Source: Vibrio astriarenae (lineage in GTDB: Bacteria; Pseudomonadota; Gammaproteobacteria; Enterobacterales; Vibrionaceae). Taken from it: DNA of 64,000 bases. A model generated the notes under the pieces. It did no database searches, was not told the origin of the DNA, and saw only the letters and a program-made list of their open reading frames with translations. The translations under genes and the position numbers were made by a program. The stretch lies in the NCBI RefSeq assembly GCF_010587385.1, contig NZ_CP047475.1, forward strand, positions 2,480,001-2,544,000. Direction: 5' to 3'. This document shows positions 19,580-26,919 of this stretch, one piece after another. How positions within the stretch are numbered: position 1 is the stretch's first letter; each line of letters starts with the position of its first letter.

Positions 19580-19619
19580 AAAAAAAGGCCTGTATCTTCT
19601 TGGATACAGGCCTTTTTTT
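19580..19619 (-). terminator. thr operon attenuator terminator
   Basis: On the minus strand AAAGGCCTGTATC-CAAGAA-GATACAGGCCTTT: a 13-bp stem followed by T7. It lies between the thrL stop and the thrA start, the standard place for an attenuator. Confidence 0.93.
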
Positions 19620-19633
19620 GAAAAATTCTTCGT

Positions 19634-19708
19634 TCAGCAGCCTGCCCCAACAGTAATAATGTCGGTAATCATCGTGGTTGCAATAATTAGGCTGTGCTGC
19701 ATTAACAT
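19634..19708 (-). CDS. thrL: thr operon leader peptide ThrL
   Basis: A 24-codon ORF beginning MLMQHSLIIATTMITDIIT and ending VGAGC. It contains four Thr and five Ile codons, nearly all within a 12-codon block, the expected regulatory codons for a threonine/isoleucine attenuator. The stop is 15 nt before the terminator hairpin. No good Shine-Dalgarno precedes the first or second ATG; the only AAAGGA is 21 nt away. A plausible -35 (TTGACT, minus strand, 19771-19776) lies upstream. Confidence 0.85.
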   Translation of the reverse strand: MLMQHSLIIATTMITDIITVGAGC

Positions 19709-20020
19709 CGTGGCTATTAAATCTACATTTCCTTTAACTGTTTCTATGAGTACCGTACTTTTTAGGTTCAAGTCAATGGTTTATTTTATCTCATTGCGAT
19801 TTTACTCAGCTTTTGCAGTCAATCGGCCTGTTAAGAGTGTGTTTTGAAGAGTAATCCGAGTCAAAACTGCACCTTGTCATTGCATCCTCGTATCATCAAT
19901 TTGTGCGATTGAGTCAGTTTTATCGCCGATAACACCAATTTTTCTAAATATTCATCGTCGGCTATCCTAAACTGTGCTTTACTAACTATGCAGTGGACAA
20001 GGAAATCAAGGAGAATAAAA

Positions 20021-20488
20021 ATGCGTAAACTTACGTCGCTTTTTTGCGTTTGTTCTTGTTGTGCTTTTTCCTTTTCTGCATGGGCTGTAGAGTTGCCTAA
20101 ACTGCCTGCAAACGCCTCTGTGTCTAATCACAAAATCTTCGTCAACAGCCACTCTTCACAAGCTTACAGCCAAAGTATGAGTCTCGAGAGCGGCTATTCC
20201 TACAGTATTTTCGAGAACTTTGACGTCTACGTTGGTGCCCGACTTAATGAAAAAGACAACGGCTTTTTAAGCGGCGTAAGCTATTCCGTCACAGACAGAA
20301 TATCGGTACGCGGCAGCCTACACAGTTATAAAGAAGTGGACGCAGGTGACAACAGTGAGACCGAACAAGGGCTCTCAGCTGAGTTAACAAGTCGCTTGCG
20401 CCTGAGCGAGAATATCGATGTGCATGCCACCCTTGACTACCAAGAGTGGCAAAGTGGATTAGAGGTCGGGTTAGGTTTCCGTTTCTAA
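20021..20488 (+). CDS. Small outer-membrane beta-barrel-like protein
   Basis: A 155-residue secreted protein: signal peptide [22 protein letters not shown] followed by a mature part of alternating polar and hydrophobic stretches. It ends VGLGFRF, with the aromatic C-terminal residue typical of outer-membrane barrels. The repeated pattern ([43 protein letters not shown]) suggests about eight short strands. The start is chosen for AAGGAG 7 nt upstream. I do not recognise a named family. It overlaps the convergent RraA-like gene by 18 bp with no terminator between. Confidence 0.7.
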   Translation: MRKLTSLFCVCSCCAFSFSAWAVELPKLPANASVSNHKIFVNSHSSQAYSQSMSLESGYSYSIFENFDVYVGARLNEKDNGFLSGVSYSVTDRISVRGSLHSYKEVDAGDNSETEQGLSAELTSRLRLSENIDVHATLDYQEWQSGLEVGLGFRF

Positions 20489-20995
20489 GCTTGGGAACTT
20501 ATTAAAAACTCTATTCAAGTCGAGCTCCTGCTCTGCAATGAGAATACCGTTCCAATCTGCATAGATATAATCACCCGGCTGAACCATATAGTTTTGCATC
20601 GTAATGGTGACATTCACCTGCCCCAACCCACGCTTCTCGGTTTTAAACGGGCATGCGGCTAACGCCTTCACACCAAGATCCATTTCAGATAGGGCGGCGA
20701 CATCTCGTATTGCTCCATACACGATGACACCCTCCCAGCCATTTTCAATCGCCAAAACAGCTAACTCATCTCCCATCAGTGCTTTTTGGCAAGAACCATT
20801 ACCGTCAACAAATAAGACTTTTCCATGTCCTGGCTGAGATAATACTTCTCGTACTTTGGAGTTATCGTGGTAGCAACATATTGTTACAACTTCGCCCCAA
20901 AACGCACTGCGCTGCCCAAAGTTCTGTAATGGTAAGCTCAGTAGCTGAACTTGTTCAGCAAAGTGGTCACAAATATCTGGTGTAATATCTTTCAT
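20471..20995 (-). CDS. RraA-family protein (putative 4-hydroxy-4-methyl-2-oxoglutarate aldolase)
   Basis: A 174-aa protein of the RraA/HMG-aldolase fold, starting [16 protein letters not shown] behind AAGGAGGATGT. The core reads [19 protein letters not shown], and GAIRDV follows. Counting from the Asp in GDELAV there are exactly 20 residues to the Arg-Asp pair, the D-X20-R-D motif used by HMG/CHA aldolases. E. coli RraA, the RNase E inhibitor, has Arg-Gln there. An aldolase or oxaloacetate decarboxylase role is thus more likely than RNase E inhibition, though annotation pipelines often name such proteins RraA. It is probably cotranscribed with the DUF3293 gene 31 nt upstream. Confidence 0.8.
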   Translation of the reverse strand: MKDITPDICDHFAEQVQLLSLPLQNFGQRSAFWGEVVTICCYHDNSKVREVLSQPGHGKVLFVDGNGSCQKALMGDELAVLAIENGWEGVIVYGAIRDVAALSEMDLGVKALAACPFKTEKRGLGQVNVTITMQNYMVQPGDYIYADWNGILIAEQELDLNRVFNKFPSLETET

Positions 20996-21026
20996 ACATC
21001 CTCCTTGAAGTAAAAAGTGAATTCTT

Positions 21027-21419
21027 TTAGGGCAAAAAATCATCGATTTCACCGATGTAAATCAGCTGTTTATCGACACTATAAACCAGAAAAACCTGCT
21101 TTTTATCTACCCAATAGATCGCATTTTGTTGATACTTCTCAGCTAAAGTCAGTCCTCCTTTCAAGCTGATATCGACCCAATATGACTCCTCAAACCAATC
21201 AAAATTTTCGTTTCCTACCAATAACTTAAACATTCTAAAGTGCTCTAAATCACTTTTAAGAGCATGGTTTCTTTGATGGTTCTGAAATTGCGCTAAACGC
21301 ACGCTTCTCGGATTCCATGCTGTGATAATAACGGCAGTGTCACCTCGCCAATCAGCAAGGTCCTGTTCCGATAACCTAAAGCAAACATTTACATAAGCAT
21401 TCAGTAGTGGATTGGTCAT
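21027..21419 (-). CDS. DUF3293 domain-containing protein
   Basis: About 130 residues with the family landmark [12 protein letters not shown] and a following [12 protein letters not shown] segment, ending [11 protein letters not shown] use the ATG at 21419 ([12 protein letters not shown]); ATGs at 21425 and 21431 are equally possible because none has a strong ribosome-binding site. It is a soluble protein of unknown function, divergent from arcA and upstream of the RraA-like gene. Confidence 0.8.
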   Translation of the reverse strand: MTNPLLNAYVNVCFRLSEQDLADWRGDTAVIITAWNPRSVRLAQFQNHQRNHALKSDLEHFRMFKLLVGNENFDWFEESYWVDISLKGGLTLAEKYQQNAIYWVDKKQVFLVYSVDKQLIYIGEIDDFLP

Positions 21420-21480
21420 ATTCATTACCATTCTTTATAGCGTGCCCTAAATTTGATTGATATTGCTTAACAGTTGACTA

Positions 21481-21494
21481 TTGACTCAAATCAA
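21481..21494. promoter_or_regulatory. FNR box in the arcA upstream region
   Basis: TTGACTCAAATCAA fits the FNR consensus TTGAT-N4-ATCAA at 9 of 10 positions. It lies 255 bp before the arcA ATG in the arcA/DUF3293 divergent region. E. coli arcA is FNR-activated from a distal promoter, so the location is sensible. Confidence 0.65.
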
Positions 21495-21749
21495 AAAAAT
21501 GCAGGAATTTAACATCTAGGCATTGTTAGAATGCTGTTAAATCTATAAAATCCGCACATCATAATCTGACTGGAATGACCATTCGTTTGTCAAACCTTCA
21601 GAATACAAAGGCTCCAAGGATGGCGGACCGCCAAAGAGCATGTTTTTTTAACAACTTTGGTTTATTATTAGCAATTATTAGATTATCTGTTAATCAATTG
21701 CATATTTTTTTATTTTTAGCATTTATATAGACAAGTTTAGGAACCGCCA

Positions 21750-22466
21750 ATGCAGACTCCGCAGATTCTTATCGTTGAAGATGAGCAAGTGACTCGCAAT
21801 ACGTTAAAGAGTATTTTTGAAGCAGAGGGATATGCTGTTTTTGAGGCAAGTGATGGTGAAGAGATGCACCAAGTGCTTTCAGCACATCGCGTAAACCTCG
21901 TAATCATGGACATTAACCTACCTGGTAAGAACGGTCTTCTTCTCGCTCGTGAACTTCGTGAACAAGCAAACATCGCTCTTATGTTCTTAACAGGTCGCGA
22001 TAATGAAGTTGATAAAATTCTTGGCCTAGAGATCGGTGCAGATGACTACATCACTAAGCCATTTAACCCTCGTGAACTGACTATTCGTGCTCGTAACCTT
22101 CTAAGCCGCTCAATGAATGCAGCTGCTGCACCAGAAGAAAAACGCGCAGTTGAAAAGTATACGTTCAACGGTTGGGTTCTTGATATCAACAGCCGCTCTC
22201 TTGTTAGCCCAGCTGGTGAAAGCTACAAACTACCTCGTTCGGAATTCCGTGCACTACTGCACTTCTGTGAGAACCCAGGTAAGATTCAGACTCGTGCTGA
22301 CCTTCTGAAGAAGATGACTGGTCGTGAGCTTAAGCCACACGATCGTACGGTAGACGTCACAATTCGTCGTATCCGTAAGCACTTCGAATCTGTATCAGGT
22401 ACACCTGAAATCATCGCAACGATTCACGGTGAAGGCTACCGTTTCTGTGGTGAGCTAGAAGAGTAA
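21750..22466 (+). CDS. arcA: Aerobic respiration control response regulator ArcA
   Basis: An OmpR-family response regulator of 238 residues. The receiver domain has the acidic pair at residues 10-11, phospho-acceptor Asp54 (VIMDINLPG), the Thr in FLTGRD and the Lys in YITKPF. The C-terminal winged helix ends [12 protein letters not shown] and [13 protein letters not shown]. Phosphorylated by ArcB, it represses aerobic respiratory genes at low oxygen. The ATG follows TAGGAACCGCCA. It has a 318-bp upstream region with an FNR box and is followed by a strong terminator. Its partner arcB is only about 540 bp downstream on the other strand, whereas the two are unlinked in E. coli. Confidence 0.98.
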   Translation: MQTPQILIVEDEQVTRNTLKSIFEAEGYAVFEASDGEEMHQVLSAHRVNLVIMDINLPGKNGLLLARELREQANIALMFLTGRDNEVDKILGLEIGADDYITKPFNPRELTIRARNLLSRSMNAAAAPEEKRAVEKYTFNGWVLDINSRSLVSPAGESYKLPRSEFRALLHFCENPGKIQTRADLLKKMTGRELKPHDRTVDVTIRRIRKHFESVSGTPEIIATIHGEGYRFCGELEE

Positions 22467-22487
22467 TCTTCAGTCTCAACAGACACC

Positions 22488-22521
22488 AAAAAAGCGCTGG
22501 TCAGTGACCAGCGCTTTTTTT
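22488..22521. terminator. Bidirectional terminator after arcA
   Basis: AAAAAAGCGCTGGTCA / TGACCAGCGCTTTTTT: a GC stem of 10 bp with A/T tracts on both sides, between arcA and the convergent lipoprotein gene. Confidence 0.93.
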
Positions 22522-22559
22522 GTCTTTCAGCATTCACTCATTTTTTAACTAACGACAGC

Positions 22560-23006
22560 TTAGTAAACCACTTCAACAGTAACACCTTGCTCTGATACCC
22601 AGCTCAAGTTACCTTCTTGTTCAAAGTAGACAAAAACATCAACCGGTTGCGTCTCTGAGAGTTCGATGGGTAGCGCAAACGCGATTTCCCACTGAGACTC
22701 GCTGTAGCCGCGCAGCTCAAATTGATCAGCTGTGAGCAAATAGCTATCTCCACCCTGATGCAGTGTAATACGATCGATATCGAGCTCTGCTGGCAGGCCC
22801 TCTTTTTGCTCAAGAACCAGTGAACCATGTAGATTAAATTCTGGATTATCCCCAAAGGTCGGCATCTTGTTAAACCATAGAGCGCTTTTCAATGACACTG
22901 ATTGACTATACACCGCCTCTTGAGCCGAGGATTCCTGTTGGCTATTCATTGATTGACATCCAAATAGCGCCGTTGACGCCATAACTAAAGCCATTGTTTT
23001 TTTCAT
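22560..23006 (-). CDS. Putative lipoprotein downstream of arcB
   Basis: A 148-aa protein with a lipoprotein signal, MKKTMALVMASTALFGCQS, and the lipobox Cys in LFGC. The mature part is beta-rich with no recognised domain. AAGGA precedes the start, and the ATG shares one base with the arcB stop (TAATG), so it is translationally coupled to arcB. That coupling hints at a shared physiological role, but nothing else identifies the function. Confidence 0.75.
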   Translation of the reverse strand: MKKTMALVMASTALFGCQSMNSQQESSAQEAVYSQSVSLKSALWFNKMPTFGDNPEFNLHGSLVLEQKEGLPAELDIDRITLHQGGDSYLLTADQFELRGYSESQWEIAFALPIELSETQPVDVFVYFEQEGNLSWVSEQGVTVEVVY

Positions 23007-25357
23007 TATGATTCCTTCTCCATCAACCATTGTCTAAGAATGGCGATATTGTTCTGATAGTCAGATTTAATCTTACCCACCCAGTCATCAATATTTTCTG
23101 ACCAAGCTGGAAAATCTGGAGTCTGCGCTTTTTGCGCAATACTTTGAATATATTTTAGACCGATTGAGCCAGCAGCACCTTTGATTTTATGTGCCTCTGA
23201 TACAATGCCTTTCTTATCCTTTGCGGTCATATTGGAGTCTAAGATATCAATGTACTCTGGCATTGCCTCTTCAAACATCTTGATACTGTCCAAAACCGGT
23301 TGCGTACCAACAATGTCAATGTAAGAGTTCAACATCTCGAGATCGAGCATTTCTCCGTATTGACTACTGTCGTAACTGGAAAGTTCCGTTGCCACCTCGG
23401 GTTGACACTCTGTTGCAACATCCTGTTTAAAGCAGAATTTTGTAATCACGCTGTGTATCGCTGCCACTGAAAGCGGTTTGCTTATCGCGTCATCCATGCC
23501 TTGTTTGAGATATTCTGTTTTGTCTTTAATCACATTTGCTGTGAGGGCGACAATGGGAGGTAGGCACGCATACTGTTCTCGCAAGGTTGCCGCAATATCA
23601 AAACCACTCATATCAGGTAGTTGGATATCAAGCAGCACTAGATCATAATCCGCAGGGTCAAAGCGTTCTAAAGCTTCCTCCCCCGTCATTGCAACCGTCA
23701 CTTCATGTCCTAGGCTTTCGAGTAAGGATTTAGCCACAGTCACATTGAGTTCGATATCTTCAACCATAAAGATATTCAAGCTGCGCTGCTCAGTTAATCC
23801 CAGAACCTCTTCTACTGGAGCCTCAGCAAGCGGTACTTCGATATCAATAGTAAATGTACTGCCAAAGCCTTCTTCACTCGACGTGGTGATGTCACCATTC
23901 ATCATATTGATCAGCAGTTTTGAGACTGCAAGTCCTATCCCTGTACCTACCGCATGAAGATTATCCTTACCGGACTTCACTTGATAGTACATAGCAAAAA
24001 TCTTCTCAATCTCTTTCTCTGGAATACCAATCCCGGTGTCTTCGATCTCTATCGTAATATGTGCTTTATCTTCACTTTGAGAGGCACTGACGTTCATCAC
24101 CACGCCCCCTTCTTTGGTAAACTTCATCGCATTACTGATCAGATTCCAAAGCACCTGCCTCAAGCGTGTACCATCCACTTCAATCATATGCGGCAGATCC
24201 GTCAAGCGCTCAAGATCAAAGCGTAGGTTTTTCTGCTGTGCCATCAGCGCGGCAATACTCTCTATCTCCACCACAAAATCTTCAAAATTGACTGGCGTTG
24301 GTAGGAGTTCGAGCTTGCTGCGGTCAAATTTATCCATATCGATAATGTCATTAAAGATATTGCCTAAGGTCACTGCACTAACATTAATCGTCTGCAGGTG
24401 TTTACGCTGCTCTTCATCTAACTGAGTATCGAGCAGCATTCGACTTAAGCCAACAATACCGTTAAGCGGTGTACGTAACTCATGACTGATGGTAGAGATA
24501 AAGGTGGTTTTGTCACGGCTGGCTTTTTCGAGCGACTCTTCATGACGCTTGCGTTCCGTAATATCACGGCCAAAACCGACCAATCCAAGGTGACGGCCAC
24601 TTTTGCTATAGAAAGGTACCTTACGCAGTTCAAAGTATGCTTTTCTTCCATCTGGGTACTCTAGCCACTGCTCATAGGTAATGGGCTTATTCTCTGAAAA
24701 GACTTTCTGGTCGGTATCGACGATATACTCTGCCGTCGCTTTGTCGTAGACATCCCATGGTGTCAAACCCACTAATTCTCGTTCAGACTTACCGATCAAC
24801 TCCTCCATCGCGCGATTACACCCTGAGAACAGTCCCTCGGAGTTGCGGTAGTAGATGAGATCGGGAGAGGTATCGATAAAAGAGCGCAATAATGCCGTGC
24901 GTTCTGCAAGCTCAAGCTGTGTTCTCTCACGTTGGTAGACCTCATTTTCCAGATCTACCATCGCTTCTTCACGCGCCTCTTCCGCGCGGATACGCTCCTC
25001 AATCTGTTGGTTAAGCTTGGCAATATTCTGCTGCAGTTGATAATTCAACTCTTGGTCTCGGCTACGCATATCTTTGAGTTTGGAGACCAGTTTAGACAAG
25101 CGCTGACGAGACTCTTCGAGCTGATCAACAACCACGGAGAGAAAGTAGACGGCCCACGGGGTGATCAAAAGACCAAAGAAAACGGAACGGACAATGTCTA
25201 AGTCATCGACATTGCCCTCAAAGAAGAGCGTTATCCCTACCTGTACCACAACGGCGAGAGCCACTAACGCAATAGCCAACAGCATCGAAAAACGTACGAT
25301 GCCGAGTTTGACTAACAAGTCGACGTAATACTGGGCAAGTCCTTTTATTTGCTTCAT
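23006..25357 (-). CDS. arcB: Aerobic respiration sensor kinase ArcB
   Basis: A tripartite hybrid histidine kinase of 783 residues. Two N-terminal membrane helices (about 22-45 and 55-78) flank a very short periplasmic loop. Then come a coiled coil, a PAS domain (about 155-270), the HisKA box ISHELRTPLNG with His292, the ATPase (DTGIGIP, GTGIGLAVS), the receiver domain with Asp577 (LVLLDIQLPDMSG) and the HPt domain with His723 (EAHKIKGAAGS). PAS Cys180, a redox-active residue in E. coli ArcB, is kept, but the position matching Cys241 is Tyr (GRKAYFELRK). The start has GGAG upstream. The downstream lipoprotein gene overlaps the stop. Confidence 0.97.
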   Translation of the reverse strand: MKQIKGLAQYYVDLLVKLGIVRFSMLLAIALVALAVVVQVGITLFFEGNVDDLDIVRSVFFGLLITPWAVYFLSVVVDQLEESRQRLSKLVSKLKDMRSRDQELNYQLQQNIAKLNQQIEERIRAEEAREEAMVDLENEVYQRERTQLELAERTALLRSFIDTSPDLIYYRNSEGLFSGCNRAMEELIGKSERELVGLTPWDVYDKATAEYIVDTDQKVFSENKPITYEQWLEYPDGRKAYFELRKVPFYSKSGRHLGLVGFGRDITERKRHEESLEKASRDKTTFISTISHELRTPLNGIVGLSRMLLDTQLDEEQRKHLQTINVSAVTLGNIFNDIIDMDKFDRSKLELLPTPVNFEDFVVEIESIAALMAQQKNLRFDLERLTDLPHMIEVDGTRLRQVLWNLISNAMKFTKEGGVVMNVSASQSEDKAHITIEIEDTGIGIPEKEIEKIFAMYYQVKSGKDNLHAVGTGIGLAVSKLLINMMNGDITTSSEEGFGSTFTIDIEVPLAEAPVEEVLGLTEQRSLNIFMVEDIELNVTVAKSLLESLGHEVTVAMTGEEALERFDPADYDLVLLDIQLPDMSGFDIAATLREQYACLPPIVALTANVIKDKTEYLKQGMDDAISKPLSVAAIHSVITKFCFKQDVATECQPEVATELSSYDSSQYGEMLDLEMLNSYIDIVGTQPVLDSIKMFEEAMPEYIDILDSNMTAKDKKGIVSEAHKIKGAAGSIGLKYIQSIAQKAQTPDFPAWSENIDDWVGKIKSDYQNNIAILRQWLMEKES

Positions 25358-25432
25358 TAACGGCTCCAAACCTAACTGCACTGTGGGCTAATGTAACACC
25401 CTAAAAGTTAGGTTCAATGCTTTCGTTAATGT

Positions 25433-26374
25433 TTAGTTTTTTACTGGAGGCTGATACACAAAAGGACGATCAATTAGGCTGCCTTGTGCACCGTGTTTAT
25501 CCAATGAGCGACCGATTTCTGTCATCGCCAACCAGCGGTTTTCACACCAAAGCGGAGACAACAAGGTCGGACGGCGCGCTGAAGAGGAGACGCGGTGAAA
25601 GACCACCTCAGGTGGGGTCATGCGAACCATTTGAGAGGCCGTTTCAACATAGGTTTCAAGTTCGGGAGCTTCAAGACGACCCGCACGCCAGGCTTTTGCC
25701 ATGGTGCTCCCTTCTACAATGTGCAAACCATGCAGCTTGATGCCATCGGTACCGACGGCTAACACCTTTTCGAGTGTCTCTATATTGTCTTGATGCGTCT
25801 CTTTGGGTAGCCCGACAATCAAATGAGTACACACTTTGATCCCAAGCGAGCGCGCTCTTTTGGTCATCTCTTCATAACATTCAAAGTCATGGCCACGGTT
25901 TATGCGTTTGAGGGTGTCATTGTTTGCGGTTTGCAATCCAAGCTCGAGCCAAATCTCATACCCTTGCTCTACGTAGCCCGCGAGGAGGTCTAAAACCGCA
26001 TCAGGCACACAGTCAGGGCGCGTACCGACACACAGGCCAACAATATCAGCTGCCGATATTGCCTCTTCGTACATGTTCTTGAGAACTTGCACTTCTGCAT
26101 AGGTATTTGTGTAGGCTTGAAAGTAAGCCAGGTACTTTTTCGCACGCTTTACTTCGCCTGCGCGATCTTGCAATTGAGAGAGAATTGACTGCTGTTGTGT
26201 CTCTTCATCAGCAAAAGAAGCGACGTTACAAAACGTGCAACCACCCCGGCCAATCGTACCGTCACGGTTTGGACAGCTAAAGCCACCATGGAGAGTCAGT
26301 TTATGGACTTTTTCGCCATATCTGCGTTGCAGGTCTTGGCCGATAGTATTGACGAGTTCGTGTAATTGCATCAT
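25433..26374 (-). CDS. yhcC: YhcC-type radical SAM protein (TIGR01212 family)
   Basis: A 313-aa radical SAM protein with the iron-sulfur motif in GFSCPNRDGTIGRGGCTFCN, LGLQTANNDTLKRINRGHD and LIVGLPKE, typical of the YhcC/TIGR01212 family. The 4Fe-4S cluster and SAM use follow from the family; the substrate is not settled, with tRNA modification or a related reaction suggested by its relatives. AGGTGA precedes two adjacent ATG codons, so the start may be 26371. It is divergent from gltB with a 545-bp gap, and in E. coli the homologue also lies near gltBD. Confidence 0.88.
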   Translation of the reverse strand: MMQLHELVNTIGQDLQRRYGEKVHKLTLHGGFSCPNRDGTIGRGGCTFCNVASFADEETQQQSILSQLQDRAGEVKRAKKYLAYFQAYTNTYAEVQVLKNMYEEAISAADIVGLCVGTRPDCVPDAVLDLLAGYVEQGYEIWLELGLQTANNDTLKRINRGHDFECYEEMTKRARSLGIKVCTHLIVGLPKETHQDNIETLEKVLAVGTDGIKLHGLHIVEGSTMAKAWRAGRLEAPELETYVETASQMVRMTPPEVVFHRVSSSARRPTLLSPLWCENRWLAMTEIGRSLDKHGAQGSLIDRPFVYQPPVKN

Positions 26375-26919
26375 TTCACCTGTTAATAAATCTCAATTCG
26401 ATTTATGAAAGTAAATTACATCCCTGCAAGCGAAGGTCGCGCATAATACCACCAGCATAAGAAAATGAGGATAGTTGAAATCAATAAATATTCACTGACT
26501 ACTGCACACACCCCATTGTTACTCATTTGTTGCGACTTTTATGACAAATATTTTGTGTGCTAGAGCCAGTTTTGATTGCCAAACTCCTATACAAAATTGT
26601 AGGATACTTACACGTTTCCGATAATTTTGTAATTTGACAGACAATATTAAAAGACGAAACGTACGGTAGATACTGCAACCCACCTATATAAATCACTAGA
26701 AAGTGATAAAAAACTTAGCAATATCTCCAAGGATTGTTTTTCTCGCAAAATTTTTCCTGCGAGGAACGGAATGGAATCAGGCTGCCTGCATGGCAGTTGA
26801 TCATCATTATTAAAAAGGAATCGACCACTTAGAACCCATAAAGCGGCCCTGTTTCTCACTTAAAGAGCAGGCAAACGTTTGGCTAAGTGCGTCCGTTTAG
26901 AAACTGGAAGGATGTATCT
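26375..26919. other. 545-bp divergent regulatory region yhcC/gltB
   Basis: AT-rich DNA with several inverted repeats: ATCACT-AGAA-AGTGAT near 26690, CTGCC/GGCAG near 26775, and a PurR-like box at 26869-26884. No convincing ORF or RNA family is visible, and no single sigma-70 promoter stands out. The length suggests a long, regulated gltB leader. Confidence 0.5.
26869..26884. promoter_or_regulatory. PurR-like palindrome just upstream of gltB
   Basis: AGGCAAACGTTTGGCT is symmetric around CG, with core GCAAACGTTTG, and matches the PurR consensus in its central 10 bases (GCAAACGTTT). It lies 35 bp before the gltB start codon, suited to a repressor or roadblock site. Confidence 0.5.

Noticed and set aside
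26647..26859. 70-codon minus-strand frame in the gltB leader
   Set aside because: No ribosome-binding site and no recognisable protein features; it lies in a regulatory region with inverted repeats.
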